Of a stretch of DNA of 64,000 nt, positions 34,401 through 43,111 are shown piece by piece. Origin of the DNA: Macrococcoides psychrotolerans (GTDB taxonomy: Bacteria > Bacillota > Bacilli > Staphylococcales > Staphylococcaceae). The stretch covers positions 806,001 to 870,000 of the forward strand of contig NZ_CP124591.1 in the NCBI RefSeq assembly GCF_038095555.1. The letters are read 5' to 3'. The stretch's first letter is position 1. Every line of letters begins with the position of its first letter. Under the pieces are notes generated by a model. That model searched no databases, was not told where the DNA came from, and worked only from the letters and a program-made list of their open reading frames with translations. The translations under genes and the position numbers were made by a program.

Positions 34401-37400
34401 ACGTAATGATATCAAAACAATTCTCGTAATCGGTTCAGGGCCAATTATTATTGGACAAGCTGCAGAGTTTGACTATGCAGGTACACAAGCATGTCTTGCA
34501 TTAAAAGAAGAAGGATATAAAGTAATATTAGTGAACTCAAACCCTGCAACGATAATGACGGATACTGAAATTGCAGATAAGGTTTATATCGAACCCTTAA
34601 CGTTAGACTTTGTCTCACGTATTATTCGTAAAGAGCAGCCAGATGCATTACTGCCGACACTTGGTGGACAGACAGGATTAAACATGGCGGTTCAGCTGCA
34701 TGAAGCAGGAATTCTGGAAGAAAATAATGTTACGCTGCTTGGAACGAAATTATCTTCAATAGAACAAGCGGAAGACAGAGATTTATTCCGTAACTTAATG
34801 AATGAATTGAATGAGCCTGTCCCTGAAAGTGATATCGTTAATACGGTTCAACAGGCGATTGATTTTGCGACAAGTATCGGTTATCCGGTAATCGTTCGTC
34901 CAGCATTCACGATGGGGGGAACAGGAGGCGGTATCTGTCACGATGAAAAAGAACTCGTTGAAATCGTGACAAATGGTCTGAAGTATTCACCTGTGACACA
35001 ATGTTTGATTGAGAAATCCATTGCAGGTTATAAAGAGATTGAATACGAAGTGATGCGTGACTCAAACGATAATGCCATCGTAGTATGTAATATGGAGAAT
35101 ATCGATCCAGTTGGAATTCATACAGGAGATTCGATCGTTGTCGCACCGAGTCAGACGTTGACAGACAAAGAATATCATATGTTACGTGACGTATCGCTGA
35201 AGATTATCCGTGCATTAGGGATAGAGGGTGGATGTAACGTACAGTTAGCACTGGATCCCCATTCATTCAATTACTACATTATAGAAGTAAACCCACGTGT
35301 ATCACGTTCGTCAGCGCTTGCATCTAAAGCTACAGGTTACCCGATTGCGAAACTTGCCGCGAAGATTGCTGTAGGATTAACGCTTGATGAGATGATGAAC
35401 CCAGTAACAGGTACAAGCTATGCTGCATTTGAACCAGCGCTTGATTACGTTGTATCTAAGATTCCGCGTTTCCCATTCGATAAATTTGAAAAAGGTGAAC
35501 GTGTGCTAGGTACGCAGATGAAAGCGACTGGTGAAGTTATGGCGATCGGACGAACATATGAAGAGTCATTGCTTAAAGCAATTCGTTCGTTAGAGTATGG
35601 TGTACATCACCTTGGATTACCAAACGGTGAAGACTTTGAACTTGATTTCATTAAACAGCGAATCGGTGAACAAGATGATGAGCGTCTCTTCTTCATCGGT
35701 GAAGCAATCCGTCGAGGTGTGACTTTAGAAGAGATTCATGAGATGACACAAATTGATTATTTCTTCTTAAATAAGTTCCAGCATATCATTGATATCGAGC
35801 ATGACTTAAAGGACAATGTCGGTGATATCGATCACTTAATCTGGGCTAAGAAATACGGATTCAGTGATAAAGTGATAGCCCATCGCTGGAATATGACAGA
35901 AAAAGAAATCTATGATATCCGTCATGCAAACAATATTCTGCCTGTTTACAAAATGGTGGACACATGTGCATCTGAATTTGAATCGAATACGCCTTACTTC
36001 TATGGCACATACGAAACTGAAAATGAATCTATTCGTTCTGATAAGAAGAAAGTTGTCGTGCTTGGATCTGGACCAATCCGTATCGGTCAAGGGGTAGAGT
36101 TTGACTATGCAACTGTGCATGCCGTATGGGCAATTCGTGAAGCAGGTTATGAAGCAATTATCATTAACAATAACCCCGAAACAGTGTCAACAGATTTCTC
36201 TATTTCAGATAAACTATACTTTGAACCTTTAACGGAAGAAGATGTGATGAACATCATTAACCTGGAGCAGCCAGAAGGCGTTGTAGTTCAGTTTGGTGGA
36301 CAGACAGCAATTAACTTAGCTGAAAAACTTACGAAATATGGTGTGAAAGTATTAGGAACATCTTTAGAAAATTTAGACCGTGCGGAAGATCGTAAAGAAT
36401 TCGAAGCGTTAATGCAGAGAATTGAAATTCCTCAGCCTCTGGGTAAAACTGCAACTTCTGTTGAAGAAGCAGTAGCAAATGCAGACTTTATCGGCTATCC
36501 TGTCCTTGTGCGTCCTTCATATGTACTCGGTGGACGTGCGATGGAAATTGTTTATAACGAAGAAGAACTAATCAATTATATGACGCAAGCTGTTAAAGCG
36601 AGTCCTGAGCATCCTGTATTAATCGATAGATATTTAACAGGTAAAGAAATTGAAGTTGATGCGATTTGTGATGGTGAAACGGTCGTAATTCCAGGCATTA
36701 TGGAACATATCGAACGTGCAGGGGTTCACTCAGGTGACTCGATTGCGGTATATCCACCGCAAACATTAACTGAAAAGCAAATTGCGACGCTGGAAGACTA
36801 TACGAAACGTTTAGCACATGGTTTAGAGATTAAAGGATTACTGAACATTCAATATGTTATTAGTAATGATGAAGTATTCGTGCTTGAAGTAAACCCACGC
36901 GCGAGCCGTACGGTACCATTCTTAAGTAAGATTACTGACGTACCGATGGCAAACTTAGCGATGAAAGCAATTTTAGGTGAATCGTTAATTTCTAAAGGTT
37001 ACAAAGACGGACTTGTTCCTTACAAAGAAGGTGTTTATGTCAAAGCGCCGGTATTCAGCTTCTCTAAACTTAAAAATGTTGACATTACACTCGGACCTGA
37101 GATGAAATCTACAGGTGAAGTGATGGGTAAAGATATTACGTTAGAAAAAGCACTATATAAAGGGCTGGTTGCAAGTGGACTTCAAGTTAAGGATCACGGA
37201 ACTGTGCTTATTACAGTTGCTGATAAAGATAAAGCAGAAGCACTAGGGCTTGCAAAACGTTTCCATGAAGTAGGTTATCGCATTATGGCAACGAGTGGTA
37301 CAGCGAAGTTGCTTAAAGAAAATGATATTCCGGTTGTTGAAGTGAGTAAGATTGGTAGCGAATTTAACTTACTTGATGTTATTCGTGACGGACATGTCCA

Positions 37401-37566
37401 GATTGTCATCAATACAATGACGAAAGGGAAGCAAATTGAACGTGATGGCTTCCAGATTCGTCGTGATTCAGTTGATAACGGTGTACCATGTCTAACATCT
37501 CTTGATACAGCACGAGCATTACTTGAAGTCATTGAAAGCATGACATTTAATATGAATCAAATGTAG
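34393..37566 (+). CDS. carB: Carbamoyl-phosphate synthase large subunit
   Basis: Makes carbamoyl phosphate from bicarbonate, ammonia and two ATP. The 1057 residues show two homologous ATP-grasp halves: the first with GSGPIIIGQAAEFDYAGTQA and FTMGGTGGGI, the second with GSGPIRIGQGVEFDYATVHA and YVLGGRAMEI. A C-terminal MGS-like allosteric domain (about 930-1057) has TSGTAKLLKENDIPV. Length equals the usual value. ATG at 34393 overlaps carA by eight bases; an in-frame GTG at 34384 is less likely. Confidence 0.97.
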   Translation: MPKRNDIKTILVIGSGPIIIGQAAEFDYAGTQACLALKEEGYKVILVNSNPATIMTDTEIADKVYIEPLTLDFVSRIIRKEQPDALLPTLGGQTGLNMAVQLHEAGILEENNVTLLGTKLSSIEQAEDRDLFRNLMNELNEPVPESDIVNTVQQAIDFATSIGYPVIVRPAFTMGGTGGGICHDEKELVEIVTNGLKYSPVTQCLIEKSIAGYKEIEYEVMRDSNDNAIVVCNMENIDPVGIHTGDSIVVAPSQTLTDKEYHMLRDVSLKIIRALGIEGGCNVQLALDPHSFNYYIIEVNPRVSRSSALASKATGYPIAKLAAKIAVGLTLDEMMNPVTGTSYAAFEPALDYVVSKIPRFPFDKFEKGERVLGTQMKATGEVMAIGRTYEESLLKAIRSLEYGVHHLGLPNGEDFELDFIKQRIGEQDDERLFFIGEAIRRGVTLEEIHEMTQIDYFFLNKFQHIIDIEHDLKDNVGDIDHLIWAKKYGFSDKVIAHRWNMTEKEIYDIRHANNILPVYKMVDTCASEFESNTPYFYGTYETENESIRSDKKKVVVLGSGPIRIGQGVEFDYATVHAVWAIREAGYEAIIINNNPETVSTDFSISDKLYFEPLTEEDVMNIINLEQPEGVVVQFGGQTAINLAEKLTKYGVKVLGTSLENLDRAEDRKEFEALMQRIEIPQPLGKTATSVEEAVANADFIGYPVLVRPSYVLGGRAMEIVYNEEELINYMTQAVKASPEHPVLIDRYLTGKEIEVDAICDGETVVIPGIMEHIERAGVHSGDSIAVYPPQTLTEKQIATLEDYTKRLAHGLEIKGLLNIQYVISNDEVFVLEVNPRASRTVPFLSKITDVPMANLAMKAILGESLISKGYKDGLVPYKEGVYVKAPVFSFSKLKNVDITLGPEMKSTGEVMGKDITLEKALYKGLVASGLQVKDHGTVLITVADKDKAEALGLAKRFHEVGYRIMATSGTAKLLKENDIPVVEVSKIGSEFNLLDVIRDGHVQIVINTMTKGKQIERDGFQIRRDSVDNGVPCLTSLDTARALLEVIESMTFNMNQM

Positions 37567-37577
37567 GGGGTCTATTG

Positions 37578-38336
37578 ATGCAGGAAGAGATGCGAGTCGT
37601 TAAACAAACAAGTATCGCAAGAAATATATACGAAATCGTTTTACAAGGTGACATTACAAAAAACATGACAAAGCCGGGACAATTTGTGCATATGCGTGTT
37701 GGCAACAGTTCAGAGTTTATGCTGAGACGTCCAATTTCTATCTGCTCAGTAGATCAACAGGCACAGACTTTAACGTGTTTATATCGTGCTGAAGGAAAAG
37801 GTACAACGCAGTTATCACAACTGAAATCAGGTGATAGCGTAAATATATTAGCACCACTAGGGAATGGTTTTCCAGTAGAAGCTGCACAGAAAACAGCATT
37901 ACTCATCGGTGGAGGTATCGGTGTACCACCATTATATGAATTATCTAAGCAACTCAATGCACGTGGCATTAAAACAATCCACGTGCTCGGCTTTCAGTCG
38001 GCTGAAGATATGTTTTATATTAAACAGTTTGAAGCGCTTGGTACGACGCATGTTGCGACAGTTGATGGGACATATGGTACGAAAGGTTTTGTAACAGATG
38101 TTATAAATGCGATACCGGTCGACTATGATACGTTCTATACATGTGGTCCAATCGTCATGATTAAGGCGATACAGGAGACGTTACCACATACGCCAGGTTT
38201 TGTTTCATTGGAAGAGCGTATGGGATGCGGTATCGGGGCATGTTATGCATGTGTATGTGAAGCGGATAATGAAGATGGCTACGTGAAGATTTGTACGGAC
38301 GGCCCAGTATTTGAGAAAGGGGCACTTGCACTATGA
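37578..38336 (+). CDS. pyrK: Dihydroorotate dehydrogenase B electron transfer subunit
   Basis: FAD and 2Fe-2S protein passing electrons from the PyrD flavin to NAD+. The 252 residues have FVHMRVGNSSEFMLRRPISI (FAD), LIGGGIGVPPLYELSKQL (NAD-binding) and a C-terminal cluster-binding segment with cysteines in MGCGIGACYACVC and, further on, KICTDGPVF. It is always paired with class 1B PyrD. I use ATG 37578; TTG at 37575 is also in frame behind GGGGG. The end overlaps pyrD by four bases. Confidence 0.94.
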   Translation: MQEEMRVVKQTSIARNIYEIVLQGDITKNMTKPGQFVHMRVGNSSEFMLRRPISICSVDQQAQTLTCLYRAEGKGTTQLSQLKSGDSVNILAPLGNGFPVEAAQKTALLIGGGIGVPPLYELSKQLNARGIKTIHVLGFQSAEDMFYIKQFEALGTTHVATVDGTYGTKGFVTDVINAIPVDYDTFYTCGPIVMIKAIQETLPHTPGFVSLEERMGCGIGACYACVCEADNEDGYVKICTDGPVFEKGALAL

Positions 38337-39250
38337 GATTAAATATTGAACTACCAGGATTGAACTTAAAAAACCCGGTCATGCCTGCGAGTGGATGCTT
38401 TGCTTTCGGTAAAGAGTATGCACAGTTTATGGACTTAAATGAACTCGGTGCAATAATGATTAAAGCTGCGACACCAGAACGCAGATTCGGTAATCCGACG
38501 CCGCGTGTTGCAGAAACATCAAGTGGTATGATCAATGCGATAGGATTGCAGAATCCAGGTGTCGACCATATTATTCAGCATGAACTGAAGTGGCTGGAAC
38601 AATTTGAAACACCCATCATCGCAAATGTTGCAGGTTCTAAAGTTGAAGATTACGTTGAAGTTGCAGAGAAGATTTCAAAGGCTCCGAATGTGTGTGCACT
38701 TGAACTTAATATTTCATGTCCGAACGTTAAGGAAGGCGGTATACAGTTCGGGACTGATCCTGACACTGCGAAGGAATTAACGCGTAAAGTTAAAGCAGTA
38801 TCAAGTGTTCCAGTATACGTCAAGCTTTCTCCAAATGTTACAAACATTGTAGAGATGGCGAGTGCAGTTGCTGAATATGCCGATGGTATTACGATGATTA
38901 ACACATTAGTAGGGTTAAGGATCAATGAAAGAACGGGTGCTCCGATTATTTCTAACGTAATCGGAGGGTTAAGTGGCCCTGCTGTTAAACCAGTTGCGAT
39001 GCGTATGGTTTATGAAGTGCGTCGCGCATTGCCGAATATTCCGATTATCGCTATGGGTGGCATTACAGAAGCACAAGACGTTATCGATTATATTTCAGTT
39101 GGTGCAGATGCCGTCGCTGTTGGTACAGCTAACTTCCAGAATCCAACAGTTTGTAAAGATATCATTGATGCATTGCCAGGTCTTTTAGATAAATTGGGTG
39201 CTAATCATATTCATGAATTAAAAGGACGTACACAGGAGGCAGTGAAATGA
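38333..39250 (+). CDS. pyrD: Dihydroorotate dehydrogenase (NAD-dependent, class 1B)
   Basis: FMN enzyme oxidising dihydroorotate to orotate, working as a heterotetramer with PyrK. The 305 residues include NPVMPASGCFAFGKEYAQF, NAIGLQNPGVDHII, LELNISCPNVKEGG with the class 1 catalytic cysteine, and IIAMGGITEAQDVIDYISVGADAVAVGTA. The catalytic Cys in place of Ser marks it as class 1. It overlaps pyrK and pyrF by four bases each (ATGA junctions). Confidence 0.95.
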   Translation: MRLNIELPGLNLKNPVMPASGCFAFGKEYAQFMDLNELGAIMIKAATPERRFGNPTPRVAETSSGMINAIGLQNPGVDHIIQHELKWLEQFETPIIANVAGSKVEDYVEVAEKISKAPNVCALELNISCPNVKEGGIQFGTDPDTAKELTRKVKAVSSVPVYVKLSPNVTNIVEMASAVAEYADGITMINTLVGLRINERTGAPIISNVIGGLSGPAVKPVAMRMVYEVRRALPNIPIIAMGGITEAQDVIDYISVGADAVAVGTANFQNPTVCKDIIDALPGLLDKLGANHIHELKGRTQEAVK

Positions 39251-39945
39251 CAAAACCCATTATAGCTTTAGACTTTAAAGATATGGAAGCCGTAAGAATA
39301 TTTTTAAAGCCGTTCAATGAATCATTATTTGTTAAAGTAGGGATGGAACTTTATTTACAGAATGGCCCGGATATCATAAAAGAAATTCGTAATCAAGGTC
39401 ATGAGATCTTTCTGGACTTAAAGTTGCATGATATTCCGAATACAGTAGGTCAGGCAATGAAAGGATTAGGAAATCTAGATATTCAGATGGTGAATGTACA
39501 TGCTGCTGGCGGCTCCATCATGATGCAGCGTGCCTTAGAAGGGTTACGTGATAGCGGTAGCACTGCGTCACTCGTTGCAGTGACACAGCTGACAAGTACT
39601 TCCGAACTCATGATGCAGCAGGAGCAGAACATTCAGTCTTCCATTAATGACAGTATTTTAAACTATGCAACGTTAGCACAGAAGTCTGGACTTGATGGTG
39701 TCGTATGTTCGGCAAATGAAAGTGCAATGATTAGAGATGCATTAGGGGCATCATTCTTGAAAGTAACGCCGGGTATTCGTACACCTGAAGATGCAAAAGG
39801 CGATCAAGTACGCATTGCAACGCCTGAATTTGCGAAATTGAATGGTGCAACACATATCGTTGTCGGGCGTTCAATTACACAAGATACAAATCCAGTCGCA
39901 AAATATCATCAAATAAAGAAAGCGTGGGAAACAGATGTTAAATAA
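39247..39945 (+). CDS. pyrF: Orotidine 5'-phosphate decarboxylase
   Basis: Decarboxylates OMP to UMP. The 232 residues begin MTKPIIALDFKDMEAVR and contain FLDLKLHDIPNTVGQA, where DxK-HD supplies the catalytic lysine and aspartates. They continue with VTPGIRTPEDAKGDQ and HIVVGRSITQDTNPVA, the phosphate-binding end of the barrel. Length is standard for the bacterial TIM-barrel family. It overlaps pyrD by four bases and pyrE by 11. Confidence 0.96.
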   Translation: MTKPIIALDFKDMEAVRIFLKPFNESLFVKVGMELYLQNGPDIIKEIRNQGHEIFLDLKLHDIPNTVGQAMKGLGNLDIQMVNVHAAGGSIMMQRALEGLRDSGSTASLVAVTQLTSTSELMMQQEQNIQSSINDSILNYATLAQKSGLDGVVCSANESAMIRDALGASFLKVTPGIRTPEDAKGDQVRIATPEFAKLNGATHIVVGRSITQDTNPVAKYHQIKKAWETDVK

Positions 39946-40546
39946 AGAAATCGCAAAAGCATTGCTAGAAATTGAAGCAGTATCATTACAACCGAATGAT
40001 ATGTTTACCTGGTCCTCAGGAATTAAAAGTCCGATATACTGTGATAATCGATTAACAATGAGTTATCCTGCGGTACGAGATCAGATTGCTGAAGGTTTAA
40101 AGTCTTTGATTGAAACACATTTCAGTGATGTAGAGGTATTAGCAGGAACAGCGACTGCAGGTATTCCACATGCAGCATTTACTGCACAGAAGATGAACTT
40201 ACCGATGAGTTACGTGCGCTCATCCAGTAAAAAACATGGTAAAGGGAATCAGATTGAAGGCCGTGTATTAGAAGGGCAGAAGGTTGTTGTCGTAGAAGAT
40301 TTAATTTCTACTGGGGGATCAGCGATTGAAGCAGCGGATGCATTAACAGCGCATGGTGCGGATGTATTAGGCATCGTTGCAATATTTACATACGGATTAA
40401 GCAAAGGGAAAGAAAGATTAGCACAAGCAGGATATCCATACTATACGCTTTCTGATTTCGATAGTCTCGTTGAGGTTGCAAGTGAGACAGGGGAGATTGA
40501 ACAAAGTGATATTGAAGGATTAATTAACTGGCGTGATAACTTATAA
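39935..40546 (+). CDS. pyrE: Orotate phosphoribosyltransferase
   Basis: Joins orotate and PRPP to give OMP. The 203-residue type I PRTase has FTWSSGIKSPIYCDNR, AGTATAGIPHAAFTA, YVRSSSKKHGKGNQIEG (flexible loop) and the PRPP motif VVVVEDLISTGGSAIEAA. It starts inside the end of pyrF. The operon ends at a strong terminator ten bases after its stop. Together with pyrF it performs the last two steps of UMP synthesis. Confidence 0.96.
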   Translation: MLNKEIAKALLEIEAVSLQPNDMFTWSSGIKSPIYCDNRLTMSYPAVRDQIAEGLKSLIETHFSDVEVLAGTATAGIPHAAFTAQKMNLPMSYVRSSSKKHGKGNQIEGRVLEGQKVVVVEDLISTGGSAIEAADALTAHGADVLGIVAIFTYGLSKGKERLAQAGYPYYTLSDFDSLVEVASETGEIEQSDIEGLINWRDNL

Positions 40547-40554
40547 GCAAAAAG

Positions 40555-40592
40555 AAACTGTTTAATGTATACTATCATTAAACAGTTTTTAT
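40555..40592 (+). terminator. Terminator of the pyr operon
   Basis: AAACTGTTTAATG (40555-40567) pairs with 40576-40588, followed by a T-rich run. Confidence 0.88.
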
Positions 40593-40609
40593 TTTTTTGA
40601 GGTGAGAGA

Positions 40610-41329
40610 ATGGGCAAATGGGACCACATTAATAAGTTTATTAAAGAAGATGACGATAGAAAGAACGTTGTCAACGATTCATTGGACCAGCAACATGTAA
40701 AGACCAGCAAAAGAAAACAGGTAATCGCACAAGTAAAGCAACCGATTAAAGAATTTGATTACCATATCGATTCTTTCTTGAACTATGCTTACCGCTCATT
40801 TGTCATGCCGAATAAAATAATAGATAACAGCAAAAGTAGTAAATATTTTTATTTTGCGGTTAGTAACTACTGTATCTTCTTGTGTATGCTCTATCTGCTT
40901 GGTGCATTTCACCTACGTACGTTTAATAATCTGGAAGGCATTAATTATGTAGTCAGTGGGGGTACATTTGCTTTAATCGCTATTCTAATGACGTATTTAA
41001 TTCAGATGCTTGCTTTAAATCGGAGTAATAACTTCTATAAAGTATTTGTAGATACGATCAGCTACTATACGCTGTACAATTTCTTTATGCTTATCGAGCT
41101 GCTTTGTGTGTATCTACGCCCAGAATTCGTCATGATCATCTATACGATAAGATTTTTAATTATTATGACAGTGCCGATCAAACTCTTCTTTACATATAAA
41201 GAGATGAACAAGATAGAGATTGATGTCTTCCCGTTGCATATTCTATATATCATCATTATGGTGAGCTATATTTATATTACTAGAGACATGCCATGGCTGA
41301 ACTTCTTTAAGTTTGTTCCTTCTGTGTAA
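40610..41329 (+). CDS. Uncharacterised multi-pass membrane protein
   Basis: Not recognised. The 239-residue protein has a hydrophilic, charged N-terminal region of about 90 residues (WDHINKFIKEDDDRKN and a basic SKRKQ stretch). Five predicted membrane helices follow: about 77-98 of the mature order near FAVSNYCIFLCMLYLLGAF, then FALIAILMTYLIQML, a pair around YTLYNFFMLIELLCVYL and MIIYTIRFLIIM, and a last one at LHILYIIIMVSYIYI. A GAGGTGAGAGA site precedes ATG. It stands alone between two terminators, the pyr terminator and the one shared with pgcA. No enzymatic or transport motif is visible. Confidence 0.7.
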   Translation: MGKWDHINKFIKEDDDRKNVVNDSLDQQHVKTSKRKQVIAQVKQPIKEFDYHIDSFLNYAYRSFVMPNKIIDNSKSSKYFYFAVSNYCIFLCMLYLLGAFHLRTFNNLEGINYVVSGGTFALIAILMTYLIQMLALNRSNNFYKVFVDTISYYTLYNFFMLIELLCVYLRPEFVMIIYTIRFLIIMTVPIKLFFTYKEMNKIEIDVFPLHILYIIIMVSYIYITRDMPWLNFFKFVPSV

Positions 41330-41336
41330 ATAAAGT

Positions 41337-41382
41337 ACTAAATAAGCACTTGAAGCCTCTGAGGTTTCAAGTGCTTATTTAG
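41337..41382. terminator. Bidirectional terminator between the membrane protein gene and pgcA
   Basis: ACTAAATAAGCACTTGAA pairs with TTCAAGTGCTTATTTAGT, with a short GCCTC/GAGGT inner region. Both genes converge on it, and T-rich sequence exits on both sides. Confidence 0.88.
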
Positions 41383-41385
41383 TAA

Positions 41386-43041
41386 TTAATTGAAGAAAGC
41401 CTGGTTCATTTCTTCTGCAAGTGATGCGATATCATCTGTAATCATTGATATGTATAGCTTGATTTTCGGCTCAGTACCTGATGGACGTAGTGCAATCCAT
41501 CCATTCTCAAAATGAAACTTTAGCACATCAGCTTTCGGGAGCTCAATCTTTGTTTCAGAACCATCAGCATAAGAAGTCTGTGCAAGATAATCATCAACAC
41601 GGATAACTTTTTGACCTGCTATTTCAGAAGGGAATTGGGCACGGCTTTCACTCATTATCTTTTCGATATGTGCTTTGCCTTCTTGGCCTTCAAAGGTGTG
41701 GGAGAATAATTTCTCCTGATAATGACCATATTTAGAATAAATGTCATTCATCTGGTCTACAATTGTACGCTGTTCATTCTTGAGCTCACTTGCCAGTTTG
41801 ATAATGAGCGGGACGATTTGAACAGCATCTTTATCACGTACAAATGGACCGGCCATATAACCGTAGCTTTCCTCATAGCCAAATATATAGTTATACGCTA
41901 AAGAAGATTCAAATTGAGCAATCTTCTCTGCTATAAATTTAAAACCTGTTAAGACGTCAAACATTTTTACATTGTTTGCTTCAGCAATCTTGCGGCCAAG
42001 GTCACTCGTTACTATGGATTTTACTGCAGCACGATTTTCAGTCGTTTTAGTAGACTGAATACGATAGTGGAGGAGTAAAGCGCCTATTTGATTCCCATTG
42101 AAATAATGAAATTTGCCATCTACATATGCAACGATTCCCATACGATCCGCATCCGGATCTGTCGCAATCATTAGATCTGCATTTGAGGCTTTCGCGTAAT
42201 TGACAGCCAAATCAAATGCGTCATGATCTTCTGGATTCGCAGATTTTACAGATGTAAAATCGCCATCTGGAATCGCCTGTTCCTTAACCACTTCATATTG
42301 CGTAAAGTTAAGTGCATCTAATAGTTCAGGTATGATCGGTACACTTGTACCATGCAAACTTGTAAAAACGACTTTAAGATCAGATGCCGGGATATCTTCG
42401 ACGAGTGAAATAACTTCCGATTTATAGGCATTGATTATGCTATCATCTAAATATTCAATCCTACTTTGTGCTAGCAGTTCAGCTTTACTTGTAGAGTTAA
42501 GTGCAAATACATCATCAATATCATCGATAAAAGCACTTACCTTTTGTGAAGCTTCAAGCGCCAGCTGTCCGCCATCTGGACCATAGATCTTAATCCCGTT
42601 ATATTCAGGTGGATTGTGGCTTGCAGTTATCATTACGCCTGCATCGGTCTTTAGGTGACGCACAGCAAAAGACAATTCAGGTGTCGTATGATATCTGTCG
42701 AAGATATATGTCTTAACATTATGGTGACCTAATACTTCAGCAATTGCATCACAGAATTCCGGAGAGAAATGTCTCGTATCATATGCGATGACCACGCTCG
42801 GTTCTGCTTTAAGTTCAATGAGATACTGTGCAAGGCCTGTTGCTACTTTCTGCACCGTGTATTTATTCAGACGGTTCGGTCCAAGTCCAATCTTACCTCG
42901 AATACCAGCTGTACCAAAAGATAAATTGCCTACATAACCCTCTTGCTTATCCTGTTCAGATAACTTTTCATAAGCTTCAATACTGATTAAACTATCATCG
43001 ATATGTGCTTCCCATGTACTTTGATTTGTCAAATGTTCCAT
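41386..43041 (-). CDS. pgcA: Phosphoglucomutase (alpha-phosphohexomutase)
   Basis: Interconverts glucose-1-phosphate and glucose-6-phosphate, linking glycolysis to glycogen and to cell-wall glycolipid synthesis. The 551 residues include FGTAGIRGKIGLGPNRLN, the active-site serine loop VMITASHNPPEYNGIKIYG, the metal-binding IATDPDADRMGI, and the C-terminal phosphate site ALRPSGTEPKIKLYI. Length matches staphylococcal PgcA. AAGGAGATGG precedes the start. It lies 70 bp downstream of pulA on the same strand with no terminator between, so they may share a transcript. Confidence 0.94.
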   Translation of the reverse strand: MEHLTNQSTWEAHIDDSLISIEAYEKLSEQDKQEGYVGNLSFGTAGIRGKIGLGPNRLNKYTVQKVATGLAQYLIELKAEPSVVIAYDTRHFSPEFCDAIAEVLGHHNVKTYIFDRYHTTPELSFAVRHLKTDAGVMITASHNPPEYNGIKIYGPDGGQLALEASQKVSAFIDDIDDVFALNSTSKAELLAQSRIEYLDDSIINAYKSEVISLVEDIPASDLKVVFTSLHGTSVPIIPELLDALNFTQYEVVKEQAIPDGDFTSVKSANPEDHDAFDLAVNYAKASNADLMIATDPDADRMGIVAYVDGKFHYFNGNQIGALLLHYRIQSTKTTENRAAVKSIVTSDLGRKIAEANNVKMFDVLTGFKFIAEKIAQFESSLAYNYIFGYEESYGYMAGPFVRDKDAVQIVPLIIKLASELKNEQRTIVDQMNDIYSKYGHYQEKLFSHTFEGQEGKAHIEKIMSESRAQFPSEIAGQKVIRVDDYLAQTSYADGSETKIELPKADVLKFHFENGWIALRPSGTEPKIKLYISMITDDIASLAEEMNQAFFN

Positions 43042-43111
43042 CTCCTTATATAGATTAACTTCATTAAATCATGAATTGTATGCGCCGACCACTGATATGC
43101 TGACAATTTAT

